Source: Dichotomocladium elegans (taxonomy: Eukaryota; Mucoromycota; Mucoromycetes; Mucorales; Lichtheimiaceae). From it: a stretch of DNA of 64,000 nucleotides. The stretch covers positions 1,550,001-1,614,000 of the forward strand of contig JAIXMN010000003.1 in assembly GCA_025716815.1 (NCBI GenBank), read 5' to 3'. Below, in pieces: positions 12,081 to 21,829 of this stretch (positions are counted from its first letter, which is position 1; the number at the start of each line of letters is the position of its first letter). The notes under the pieces are model-generated. The model saw only the letters and a program-made list of their open reading frames with translations, had not been told where the DNA came from and did not search any database. Made by a program: the position numbers and the translations under genes.

Positions 12081-13098
12081 AGTACTAGCACTCAACTATT
12101 GCTAAACAACACAGGATTTTCAGTCGTGTTTCAATGATTTCGGAATTGATTACGGGACGTTCTCGAACATTATATAATGACACATATACGCAGTACTCTA
12201 TGCGAGATATATGTTGATAGGATCATGTCGATCGCCATAAAGAGATGCAGTCGTACTAGCTTCTCGAATTGTTAAAATTGAGCTGCGGCCCATAGCCACA
12301 TGGACTAAGGACGTGATGAGATCAAGCTTATGGCATGAGATACGCAATTACGGTGACCGCAATTTTTTTTTCGACATTTCTTTTCTCTTTCGTAACTATG
12401 CTTCAACTCCCGCACTGATTTCGTGTTCGGAGCGCTTCTCCGAAATATATACAAACGAACACGAAAATTGCCCATCAAGATAACGGAAGAAAGCAAATAT
12501 GTTGAGGAATGAAGATCATGATAACGTGCTTTGTTGACTCTGCTTGATGGGTGCCACAAACGAAACTATGACAAAATCGGAAAGGTAAGGAAGGGGTTCG
12601 ATTAAAAAAATAAGGATGTCAGCTATGTTGATATGGCGTAAAAACTCTCGACCACGTGGATGTGTTTTAAAAGCTAGAAGGAGCCCGCAAACGAGTTTGT
12701 TTTTCTCTCTGTCTCCCCCTCTCCTTTTTCAAAGTCTCGCGTGTTCCCGATAGCGGAGCCAGTGTGAAATGGCATTCCGTTGTGACAGCGTGGGAGTATG
12801 TGTGTTTGATTGTGTAAAAGAAAAATAGAGTTGGTATGTGCGAGTTAAGGTGCGTAAAACTTGAAGCAGGGGAATGAGATAGAGACGTATTTCTTTTGAA
12901 AGTTTTGACCTAACAAGATCAACAATAATAAAACAACCCTTGATAGGACGATGGGTCTCGATAAGAAATCTTCGTGCAACGCGGGTACTGTTTGTCAATA
13001 ACGATTGCTGTTCTGCTTACTGCCGGGTCGGAAACTGCTTTTCGGCTGAGCGGTGAACAAGAGGCAGGGTTGGGTCTATCAGTCTTCCCCTTTGGCCC
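12081..13098. other. Intergenic region, no supported gene
   Basis: AT-rich DNA with short frames on both strands, including a minus-strand Lys/Arg-rich frame at 12305-12559. No family motif or RNA gene was recognised. The right end is the upstream region of the small gene at 13181. Confidence 0.45.
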
Positions 13099-13106
13099 TA
13101 TAAATA
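13099..13106 (+). promoter_or_regulatory. TATA box of the small gene at 13181
   Basis: A clean TATAAATA in CG-containing context lies 82 bases upstream of the ATG at 13181. It is the best TATA match near this start and helps support the gene call. Confidence 0.45.
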
Positions 13107-13180
13107 CCAGTCCGCTGACTTTTTCGTGTCTTCTCTTCATCCACTTGCTATATATTGAGACGTGCAGCACTCTTCTGACA

Positions 13181-13552
13181 ATGGCCCGCTCTCCTAGCGA
13201 CAATAATGTTAAAAATAGCGGCAGCAATGACAAGAGTCGTGTCCACTACAAAATCGCTGCCAACTGCGCTGTGTGCGGTTCCAGATACCATATGACCAGT
13301 AAGTTTTCGCTTCTAGCCGCCATTTATCAGGACTTACCTGTCAACGTCAGAGCACTGCCCTGTGCACCCTTAATGCGGATCACCTTCTTTACGTATTTCA
13401 TGGTACCCATGGTCGTGTGTGTTTGTACACACGTTTCGTGATGAATGCTCTTTTTGAATCCTTTTTGCATTCTCTCTTTGATAGAACACCGTGTCATAGT
13501 TATGTCTTTTACAGACTTTACTGCTGCTAATTGTATGTCCATTTATTGTAAT

Positions 13553-13586
<34 letters not shown>

Positions 13587-13909
13587 GCGCGCACGCACAT
13601 ACGCACACACATATACGCATAATTTCTTCTATAGAGATCTACACACATTATACCATACGCTATGCCAATAAATAGAGGTGACACGTTTTCTGTGTTGTCT
13701 GTGATAGGTGGTACAGCGGTTTTGCTAACCTCCCTTCCGCCCCGAAGCAATACACTGGAATGCCCTATTATTGTCAAAGTGAACGTGCCATCCTTCACTG
13801 GCACGACTTTCTTTGTTATAAACTTGATAAGCCGCTCCGATATGAGAGCGCGATTGTATAAAAACAGCAGAAAAGCGACTTGTGTAGCTCGGTGCTATGT
13901 TACGTAACG
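13181..13909 (+). CDS. Putative small Cys-containing protein, three exons
   Basis: Exon 1 (13181-13298) encodes a polar start and the segment HYKIAANCAVCGSRYHMT. It ends at a strong GTAAGT donor. Exon 2 (13485-13532) follows a TTTGATAG acceptor in matching phase (KHRVIVMSFTDFTAAN) and ends at GTATGT. Exon 3 probably starts at 13708 after GTGATAG, but its frame is uncertain. The phase-consistent frame runs to a stop at about 13907. Another frame in the same DNA, out of phase by one base, looks more protein-like (MPYYCQSERAILHWHDFLCY) and stops at 13860. Either the model lacks a small exon or the gene is broken. The CxxC and later Cys suggest a small metal-binding fold, but I do not recognise it. 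The second intron holds a CA microsatellite. Confidence 0.4.
13556..13585 (+). repeat. CA dinucleotide microsatellite
   Basis: About fifteen uninterrupted CA units, followed by an impure CGCA/CACA stretch to about 13615. It lies inside a predicted intron. Confidence 0.85.
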
Positions 13910-14019
13910 CCATGCGATAAAACTCTTATCGCCTCATTACCATTGGGCATTGTGTCCTGTTCGCAAAAGCTATTACTCTAGCGAACAAGTTTCCTTCTTG
14001 CTATAAAATGTTTCCAAAT

Positions 14020-14490
14020 TGAAGTCGGGTTTCGTCCAGAAGTTTTTACGCGCGATGACAAAGTAAACGTCGCATATGCGGAGAAAGATGATGAAATCTT
14101 TATATCGAATTTAACACCTTCTGTCCTTCGTAGACTGGTCAATCGCACACATACGTGATGAGCCATGAAAGAGAGATCAAAAAGGGTACTGGGCCACTCG
14201 GCGGGGGCCGCGAAAAAGTTGGTTTCTGGCAGGGCCTTTCTTTTTCTTTTCTTTTTTAACGGACGAGGCTTTGTTTCTGGTATTGCTCGGGCTTATCCCT
14301 GCCGTTGCTTCACTGTTGCTCTCATCCCAAGTGCTCCTTCTTTTATAATGCCATTTGGCTTTTTCCCGCGCTCACTGGCGCAGTTCGCCGCTAGTCACCT
14401 CTGTGCCGCCAGCATGCCCCTGCCTTTGCGTCCGGCGTTCGCTCCTGGCACACCACCATCCTCCGCCACGATTACTGCCATTGCCTTTCT
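14020..14490 (+). mobile_element. Internally deleted transposon derivative with the shared 3' module
   Basis: The left end (14020-14080) holds AAATTGAAGTCG and TTTTTACGCGCGATGACAAAG, matching the left ends of the copies at 21.84 and 61.75 kb. Within 100 bases it passes directly to ATTTAACACCTTCTGTC and GTGATGAGCCATGAAAGAG, which in the 21.8-kb copy lie about 1.3 kb further in. A GC- and pyrimidine-rich segment (about 14200-14480) follows, like those at 23.36 and 63.33 kb. The transposase region is absent, so this looks like a non-autonomous deletion derivative. Confidence 0.55.
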
Positions 14491-14738
14491 ATAAATTGAC
14501 AAGAGTGATTCTTGTTTCATGATGGCTATATACGAAGCATTGAGAAGAAGTTGTATAATGCCTTTTATTAAGTATGACAATGTATAGATGACATGTATAT
14601 GTGTATATGTAGCCCTAATATAGATAAAGCGAGCGTGTGTGCGTGAAAAGGCGACCAGCCCCCTTTAATCCCTCTGCGGATGGAAAATCCGCCCATAGAA
14701 TACTCTCGTCATTATATGATGTTGTTGTGGCGCTGTCT

Positions 14739-15838
14739 TCAGGCGTAGGGTGCCATTCCAAGGCATTTGGCCACGGTGACGAATTTAACCTTGTTTTTGT
14801 ATTCCGCGATGATCCAATCAACCAGAGCGTTTGCAGTATCAGCATAAACCTAATCAATTTTTTCTTCCATTTTTAGCTCTTCAAAGGTATGGACTGGCAT
14901 TGCTGGAAGATGATCTCTACCTCATGTTGAAGCGAAATATGACCTTCCAGACCCTCGGAATCGATAGCTTCCTTGTAAATAGATTTCTCCGTAGTCAAGT
15001 TATGACTGCTCCAGTCTAACGAGTCAATGTCCCACATGGCAACTCTAAAGAAACAGGGATTAGGGGATTCCGTCGTAATCCCGAGATAAACACAGGAGTA
15101 ACTTACTCGTAACCCAGATCCGCAAGGACAGACAAAGCATTGGTATCATAAGCACCTTCAGGAGGTCGCATGACTAGAGAAGTATATGTTACTATGATAC
15201 ATGCATCATTTTGCATGCTTCTGTGTTTTTCTTTGTTCTACTAACAGACTGGCCTAAGATGACAGAAAGATAGATCATGCAATTGAGTGTGCGCGCCCCT
15301 TGCATATTAGCTAATAAAAATGTCTAGCTTACTTTTTTCCAATGGCATCGAAGATCACTTTTTCGTTGCGAAGCATTTGATATCGAATAAGTGAGGCAGT
15401 TTTTCCTGCGATGTTGATATGCTCATATGTGTGGCTTGCAATCTGATGGCCTAGATCTGCCATATGTTTGAGCACTTGCTTATACGGACGACCCTTGTCG
15501 TCAGTGTCAGAATCGACATCGCTGGTTTTTTTTTCCAAATAAAAATAGTATAGGTATGAGTATCGCCGACTGAGCGGGATGAACGGGAATGGATGATTCA
15601 CTTACACGTAATTCTTGCCATTGATGAAAAAGGTGGCCATGATACCATTGGCATGAAGCTTTTCAGCCAAATCCCATGAATAATTGTATGGGCCATCATC
15701 AAAAGTCAACGCAAATGTCCCAGGTACTGTGCATTTCTCATGCACCGTAGCAAGACCACGCTTGCGTTTTCCACTGGCCTCAACGACGGTGAGCGTACTA
15801 ACGGCCATGATGGCAATGAATTGCAAGAAAAAGCGCAT
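14739..15838 (-). CDS. Polysaccharide (chitin) deacetylase, frame interrupted
   Basis: Minus-strand exons: 15838-15606, 15521-15333, about 15173-15107, 15044-14921 and 14849-14739 (roughly 240 residues). A signal peptide (MRFFLQFIAIMAVSTLTVVEA) suggests secretion. NodB-type motifs appear in order: ALTFDDGP (metal Asp pair), SHTYEH (HxxxH), MRPPEGAYD, WDIDSLDW and SLQHEV, with a C-terminal FVTVAKCLG. Such enzymes remove acetyl groups from chitin in the cell wall, giving chitosan, which is abundant in Mucorales. Motif 3 has Glu where RPPYG is usual. Exon 2 ends in phase 2 after a run of six A, whereas the natural acceptor at 15174 needs phase 1. The only in-phase acceptors (15217, 15220) would add about 17 atypical residues. 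One base fewer in the A-run would restore the family pattern. This is either a sequence error or a damaged gene. Confidence 0.75.
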
Positions 15839-15932
15839 GATGGGAGCTGTATATAAGCAAATACGCTAGGGATGTGGGGGGGTAGGGGAAGATGAAGTAT
15901 AAAAAACCGGTATCGGTACTCAAAGAGTCTCC

Positions 15933-15940
15933 TATTTATA
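15933..15940 (-). promoter_or_regulatory. TATA box of the deacetylase gene
   Basis: TATAAATA on the minus strand, about 95 bases upstream of the deacetylase ATG (15838). It is followed downstream by short pyrimidine stretches. Confidence 0.4.
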
Positions 15941-16659
15941 AAAAAAAAAGAGAGAGAGAGAGAATAGTCTGGACGTGCGTGTTAGTCTGCAGTTGTTTGC
16001 CCTTCGTCTCTCTTTTCTTCTTTCCATGCTACATTGCAATTCAGTGGATTATTTGCCACCGCTAATCAATCCCCTGAACACGCTTCCTTCTATAGGTTGT
16101 TGCGGGCGCACCTCCTTTCGAACCTTGTCCTTATTTTCGCTCATTTTGCTACGTACGAGCGCGACTGGCTATAACCAAAGCAGAGTAATGTGGCTGATCT
16201 CGTTTCCCGACAGGTTTCACCTATTTTAGTTTCTTTCCAGCATGAAAAGCAGCTCCCTAACCTTCTGAAAATGAAGGCATCTCGTCACTAAAGGCTCCAT
16301 GCATAATAATAGCATCTCGCTCATCAAGAAAAAAAAAAACACGGAAAGGTGTGCGCAAGTATTCATCCACTTTAATGGGATGTCTCGCCGTACTGGGACA
16401 ATCATGTTGACGGTTTTTAGAAGTTTCCTAGAGATGGATGAAATGTAACCCAGTTTTTCCAGCTTGAAAAAAAAAAAAAACGGAATTAAAATGATGCTTT
16501 ACTACTTATATTTTGCTCATACGCCGCCGCCCCTTGCCCCACACAGAAACACACACACACACACACACACACATCCAGTTTGCTGCTACCCAATGCTGCA
16601 GGAGTATTGCATAAGGTAGGAGTTGGCACGGCCACCTATTTTGCCACCTTTCGATTATT
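15941..16659. other. Intergenic region with simple repeats
   Basis: Contains an AG repeat (15950-15962), A-runs (16330, 16465) and a CA microsatellite at 16548-16572. No conserved frame was found. It separates the 5' end of the deacetylase gene from the 3' end of the methionine aminopeptidase gene. Confidence 0.5.
16548..16572 (+). repeat. CA dinucleotide microsatellite
   Basis: About twelve CA units, just beyond the 3' end of the minus-strand methionine aminopeptidase gene. Confidence 0.8.
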
Positions 16660-18252
16660 TTATTTTGTCAAAATTTCAACGCCATCTTCGGTCACCAATA
16701 ATGTATGCTCAAATTGGGCCGATAATTTGCCATCCTGGGTGGTTGCAGTCCATGCATCTGGCCTAAATAGCCTTTAAGTACCCAACAGGATCAAACTAAC
16801 CACTAAAAAAGCTTACCACATCAATTCTTGGTGAACACCTTCACAAATCATCGGTTCAATCGTAAAGACATGACCAGGTTTCAGGATTCCGACGGCTTTA
16901 TTGTCTTAAATTGGGTGTCAGTCAGACCAAGTCTGTCACTCCGCTGCTGAAGAGAACTTACTGGCATAATGCGGCACATTCGGAGTGGTATGGAACAACT
17001 GGTTAATTCCGTGCCCAACAAACGCGCGCACCACTGAGAATCCATTCTTCGTCGCATGATCCTCGATAATTTTGCCGAAATCTCGGTAACGCATACCAGG
17101 TTTCACTAAGCAGCACACTTGAATACACAGTTCCCATACTACTACCCCTTTTTCCCACGGAGACAATATTTACCAGCTGCAATAGCCAAGTCAAGGCATT
17201 CTCGGGTCGTTTTCACTAATTTGCGCGCAACTTCGCTGGCATTATCTCCTACGAGATACGTAGCATTCATATCACCGTGAAAGCCCTTATAATAACAGGA
17301 AATATCAATGTTGATAATATCTCCATCCTCCAAAGGGCGCTGATCTGGAATGCCATGACAAATCACTAAAAGAACTTCTCGTTAGCTCCCGCGTTCACCT
17401 TATTTGCCACTCAATCCCTTCTATACCTTCGTTCAAAGACCTAATATGTTCAAGAAGACAATTCCATCCATTTTAGCTCAATTAAATACGCAGACCCTCT
17501 CTGTCTAATACAAACAAGCAACATGACTTCGGGAAATAGTTGTAATTCAGAGGCGAAGGGTATGCACCCCGTTCAATGGTGGCTTCGTGAACAATGCGAT
17601 CAATTTCGTCTGTGGTGATACCGGGTCGGACTGCAGCAGCAGCAATCTCAAGCACTTCACGAGTAACCTAATTATGTCATGAGTCTCTCGCGCATTGAGC
17701 TTGCATACTCCCACCGGTCAGAGCTTACCCGACAAGCCTCGCGCATACCCTGAATCTCTGTTGGGGTCAACACCTTGATAGCATTGCTGCGCACTAGAGC
17801 AAATTCGGATTTGGGAATGCCCGTTTCCGCGTAATCTGGCCGAGGAATGTGTTCAGGCACAATCCGTCGAGGTGACAAGGGATAGACTGGTCGAAGCTTG
17901 CCAGAATAGGCAAATGTCGGGAATGGATCATACAGTTTGCCTGATCGATGGTCATTGATCAAAAAGCTCCCCACACATTTTCCTGCATTCTCACAAACTC
18001 ACCCTTGTTCTGATCATGAACGGCCTTGTGAGAACCCTAAAAATTAAAGCCATTCATGTGCCAAGTAAGCATCGAGCAATAATGCTATAAACTAAATGGG
18101 CCTCCAGGATTCTTTACCCAGCTTTTTTTGAAGCAATCTTGCGAACAGAAATAGGATCCTTCATCATTATTCTGCTTGACACAGGTCGGGCATCGCAAAT
18201 GGGCAGGGCGATTGCAACTGATTGCGGAACAACTCTCTGTTGTGATGGCCAT
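16660..18252 (-). CDS. MAP1: Methionine aminopeptidase type 1, with N-terminal zinc finger
   Basis: Predicted 357-residue protein from nine exons: 18252-18118, 18036-18003, 17940-17729, 17667-17516, 17440-17427, 17365-17174, 17105-16962, 16904-16817 and 16762-16660. All phases agree. It removes the initiator Met from nascent proteins at the ribosome. The N-terminal finger has paired Cys (CSAISC, CPTC, FCSQDC) and His after SW, as in eukaryotic MetAP1. The linker [13 protein letters not shown] is followed by the catalytic domain with [34 protein letters not shown] (metal Asp pair), AFVGHGINQ (metal His), [10 protein letters not shown] and [10 protein letters not shown] (metal Glu residues). 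The fifth exon is only 14 nt and supplies the SLNE residues. Without it the chain would lose the conserved join before VICHGIPD. Confidence 0.93.
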
Positions 18253-18653
18253 TGAGATTAAAGTTGAAGGTCAAAAAAAGGCACAAAAATTTTCCTCTGC
18301 ATGATACGTTTATTCTTGATCATGACTTTCATAATTGATAAACCCTCTCTCCTTGGCGTAAAGAGTGCTAAAGAGCAAGCGCTGCTAAAGAAAATGAGCA
18401 CAGAATAACACCAATATGGTGGGAGGATGCCCAGTTGATGAATAGTTTTTGCATTTATGGATTTTCATTGATACAGTATTACTTCGCACATGAATACATT
18501 AGATCTCTTTTCAAGTATCATCGACAGTAGGGCTACTTTTGCCTACTGATAGTAACTGAGTTCTGCGCTGACTTGATGGTCGCGTTGTATACAATGATGG
18601 AAACAAAACTTGCCCATAATTATGTATATATATGTCATAAACATCCGATATTT
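18253..18653. other. Promoter region of the methionine aminopeptidase gene
   Basis: About 400 bases between the aminopeptidase ATG and the stop of the next minus-strand gene. AT-rich, with no recognised element beyond short T-runs. Confidence 0.5.
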
Positions 18654-19627
18654 TTAATCAACTCTCTTCTTCTTTGACTCTAGCATATCCTTGTAGTGTC
18701 TCAATTCTTCAACTTCACGCTCCAAGGCCGCACATGCAATCTCGACTTGAAGATTTTGGCTGATCAGATCTGACCACTTATTCTCCAGTGACCGGAGCGA
18801 TCCGCCTGCTTGTGTCTATTTGGTGTGATTTAAGATTCGTTAGCCCAGCTCGGCGAGGCTTTTGTGTGTGTGTGTTTAATTTACCTGCTCTGCCTTGCGC
18901 TCACGATTGATTTCTAGGATTTTTCCACGATACTCTTCAGTCTCTCTCTGGATATTTTTCAAGTAGGATTCCAGCTGATAATTATGAACACGCCAGGCAT
19001 TGGCACCGTACTTTTGCAACAGTTCCAGATTAAACATACTAAACTGGATCATTCAGCCCAAATAATATGTAGGGGGATACCGTATCTGTCTTGGTACTGA
19101 CCTTCCGGACTGTGACTCGAGTTGTGCTTTGGTATTGTCAACGGCGGCTTGCCAACCGGCCACGTCGTCCTCATCCGCAGGACCCTTGAGTTCATATCGC
19201 TCGGTGTCCAGAACATTCAGAGTCTCCTTTCTTTTAATACGTTCCCACTCCTCTTTGAGCGTCTCTTGGCTTTCAAACAACTCGACTTGCATGGGCAAGT
19301 CAGACCGATCGCCTTTTCGTCGCATGCGTCTCATTTCTTGATCGAGCAAACGATCAACTGTCGCCTTCATTTCTAACATCAGGGATTGTGTCAACAATCT
19401 ATTGATAATTGCTCACGTCGCCGATTGCTGCTTTCTCTATATTTTCGAACCTGGATCATCAACCTCGCGATCAACATCTAAAACACGTTACATGAATTTA
19501 ATCAGTGATGCCGAGCACTTTCGCTGTTGCTACTGGACTGATGCTTACAGGGAAGCGCATCGACATCGAAGTCTGTCTTTAAAGCGGATGTGGAGGAAGA
19601 TACAGATACAAGTGCTTGATCGGCCAT
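18654..19627 (-). CDS. Pre-mRNA-splicing factor SPF27/BCAS2-like
   Basis: Predicted 230-residue protein from five exons: 19627-19549, 19477-19451, 19372-19102, 19038-18885 and 18815-18654. All phases agree. The protein is a helical, coiled-coil member of the Prp19/NineTeen complex, which acts in spliceosome activation. Recognisable parts are VDALPYVDREVDDP near the N terminus, a helix ending DQEMRRM, LNVLDTERYEL, the segment GWQAAVDNTKAQLE and NLELLQKYGANAWRVHN, then a C-terminal coiled coil (LENKWSDLISQNLQVE). Length and order agree with human BCAS2 (about 225 residues). The acceptor of intron 2 was chosen because the alternative AG sites give stops or extra residues. It is followed closely by the DNAJC9-like gene on the same strand. 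Confidence 0.85.
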
Positions 19628-19761
19628 GTTAGCGCTGTGTGTATGAGTGTATAGGGGTGCGTCAAAGCGATAGGGGATGTAACGTATTGAGAGCGCTCAA
19701 AAAATTAAAACATGGGATTTCATTGCCAGCTTTCTTTTATCAACTAATTCTACCCGCAAAT

Positions 19762-20649
19762 TCATCTCTGTTTCTTGTTCTGCATAAGCTTGGCTTGGAT
19801 CCTTTGGAACTCTTCCTCCGAAGGTCCTTCATCCTCAGGGATATTTTGCCTTTTTCGTTTCTTGCTGTTGCTACCTTCAGCAGCTGCCGCGCGCGCTGCA
19901 ATCGCGTCCGCCAGGTTATCCAGTTGAGATGCGCGATCCTTTCGACGTGCCTGGATCAGGGCCAACAAAGACGGTTCCTCTTCATCTTCTTTTCCTCCTC
20001 CTTCTTTTTTTTTCTGTTTCTTGCCATGCCTCTTCTCCCACGCTTTCAATTCTTTTTCATGATTCTTTCTCCTAGCCTCGTGGGCTTTTGCTGTAGTGGT
20101 TTCCTTAAACTTTCGGTATTCTTTTATCTCACCGGCATCAATCGCCTTTTGACATATGATCGCAAATCGTTCGCCGTCAGTCACTTCGCTCACTTCAATA
20201 TGGTTCAGCATTTCATTCATGTCCCCCTTGCATTGCTCGTACACCTTTAGAACGTCTCGTGATTCCTCGTCCGAATAACGGTACTTGTTGCTGAAGTCGT
20301 CGATCGTTTCGGCATTGACTACTCCCGTCCAAAGCTCTTTAAAGTAATCATTCCAGGTGGTATCTTCTGGTAATGCGCTATCTTCCATGTCGACATTGCC
20401 AGTCGTATCATAGCGTGACTTTTTGGCAGGATCGCTAAGAATGCTGTAAGCAAATCCCAATTGCTGGAATTTGAGCGTGGCAGCCTCTTTTTCTGAAACC
20501 GATGCTGTAGCAGGCTGCTTGTCAGGATGGAACTTGAGTGCTAGTTTGCGGTATTGCGATCGAATATCAGCCTTTGTCGCAGTGCTACGATCAAGACTGA
20601 GAATGCTGTAAAGATCAGAATCTTTAGAAAGGAACGATGCAGGGGCCAT
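19762..20649 (-). CDS. DNAJC9-like J-domain protein
   Basis: Single-exon protein of 295 residues. The J domain occupies roughly residues 12-80, with HPD at 41-43 (KFHPDK). Next come a region with DYFKELW and DDFSNKYRYSDEESRDVLK, then a strongly charged coiled-coil and Lys-rich segment (KRHGKKQKKKE), and a C-terminal helix EEEFQRIQAKLMQNKK. This order matches DNAJC9, a nuclear co-chaperone that recruits HSP70 to histone H3-H4; the histone role is transferred from the animal family, not shown here. The start at 20649 is the first Met in the frame and is preceded by an upstream stop. Confidence 0.85.
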   Translation of the reverse strand: MAPASFLSKDSDLYSILSLDRSTATKADIRSQYRKLALKFHPDKQPATASVSEKEAATLKFQQLGFAYSILSDPAKKSRYDTTGNVDMEDSALPEDTTWNDYFKELWTGVVNAETIDDFSNKYRYSDEESRDVLKVYEQCKGDMNEMLNHIEVSEVTDGERFAIICQKAIDAGEIKEYRKFKETTTAKAHEARRKNHEKELKAWEKRHGKKQKKKEGGGKEDEEEPSLLALIQARRKDRASQLDNLADAIAARAAAAEGSNSKKRKRQNIPEDEGPSEEEFQRIQAKLMQNKKQR

Positions 20650-20931
20650 TGGAAAAAGAAAGTGGGAGAGAGAAAACTAATTCACCGCCACGCCACACAA
20701 GGGAACAGACAGGGCGGCCGAACCTAGATTAAAATTGCTGGTTTGGAAAGCCACATGCATCGCGTCGCGGAGCAGAGGTGCATGAACATAGGCATGTAAA
20801 TGTGCCTATGCCGTTGGCTTCTTTATTATCATCTATGCGGGTCCCAAGGTGCTACTTATAACAGGTGGGCCGTGAATCGGTTTTTCCATATACATTGTAC
20901 CTCATACGGCGCAGCTATTTTCTATGCTTGT

Positions 20932-21468
20932 CTAGTTATGATGTGACAACGAAGATGGGGTGCTATTCATGATCTTTGAGGACGAGAAGTCACCAGAAGG
21001 GGCAGTGGATGTACTCTTGTGTTGCATATGATTGGTGTTCTGAGAATATTCGGTGGAATAATGCACCTGCGGCAGAATGACTACATTGCTAATCCAAACG
21101 ATCGTGCTTGTAATAATAAGCAGAAAGAAAAGCATGCCAAATACACCAAAGATTATCCGACTTCGTGAATTGTACTGCCTACACTTCTGTAGCCATTCGG
21201 ACTGTTCGCTACCACCATCGGTGCTTGTCACGGCTGTGCTTTTACTTCCACTGCCGATGGATACGGACTGGACCGAATCGCTAGCAACCACTGTACTTGC
21301 ATTGGTTGTTGCGGAATCTGTGGTGCTGTAGGCATAATAGTAGTATTCAGGAGGTGCATCGGGAGGGAATATGTCATATGTTTTTTGGCTGCCATGAATC
21401 GTATTAGGCCGTGTAAGCGATGGACAGGATGACGATTTCGGATCAAATGCCGGGGGAGGTGGCAACAT
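20932..21468 (-). CDS. Single-pass membrane protein of unknown function
   Basis: Single-exon frame of 178 residues. There is a proline-rich start (LPPPPAFDP), a Tyr run (EYYYYAY), a Ser/Thr-rich stretch and one clear hydrophobic segment (IIFGVFGMLFFLLIITSTIV, about residues 106-126) preceded by Arg/Lys-containing RQYNSRSR. A Ser/Thr/His-rich tail follows. The positive charges before the segment suggest that the N-terminal side is cytosolic. I do not recognise the family. ATG 21468 follows an A/T-rich leader. Confidence 0.6.
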   Translation of the reverse strand: MLPPPPAFDPKSSSCPSLTRPNTIHGSQKTYDIFPPDAPPEYYYYAYSTTDSATTNASTVVASDSVQSVSIGSGSKSTAVTSTDGGSEQSEWLQKCRQYNSRSRIIFGVFGMLFFLLIITSTIVWISNVVILPQVHYSTEYSQNTNHMQHKSTSTAPSGDFSSSKIMNSTPSSLSHHN

Positions 21469-21829
21469 TGTTTGCTTGGCTTTTTTTTAAAAAAAAGTAC
21501 TGAATTCTTTCCTTTTATCAGTGTTTGTTTGTTTCTGAGACCATCATCACCATAGCCTCGTCTTTATTATCCGCGCAGGATTTTCTTAATTTGTGGCGCG
21601 ATCCTCCTGAACCCCCTCCAACCCGGAGGGGGTGAGTCAGAATATGAAGTCATTGTAACGCTTCAAATGAGAGAAAAAGAACTAATTTCAAAGCCTTGTT
21701 TTTGTCTGATTTGTAATACTCTGAAGAATTGCAGAGCAATATTCGAAAATTTAATCAGTGACATACAGTAGCAATAAACTCTACATATAATCAAGCTTGA
21801 TTTCCATGCGATTACTGCTATAGATCGAT
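21469..21829. other. Intergenic region
   Basis: Promoter side of the membrane-protein gene and left flank of a transposon relic. It contains a short inverted GC-rich motif near 21615-21632 (CCCCCTCCAACCCGGAGGGGG) and otherwise AT-rich DNA. Confidence 0.45.

Noticed and set aside
13556..13615. CA-rich stretch as a CRISPR-like or regulatory array
   Set aside because: Simple dinucleotide microsatellite without spacer structure.
17955..18002. A 20-base intron in methionine aminopeptidase before GKCVGSF
   Set aside because: Too short for a spliceosomal intron. The acceptor at 17941 gives a 62-base intron and the family-like join [10 protein letters not shown].
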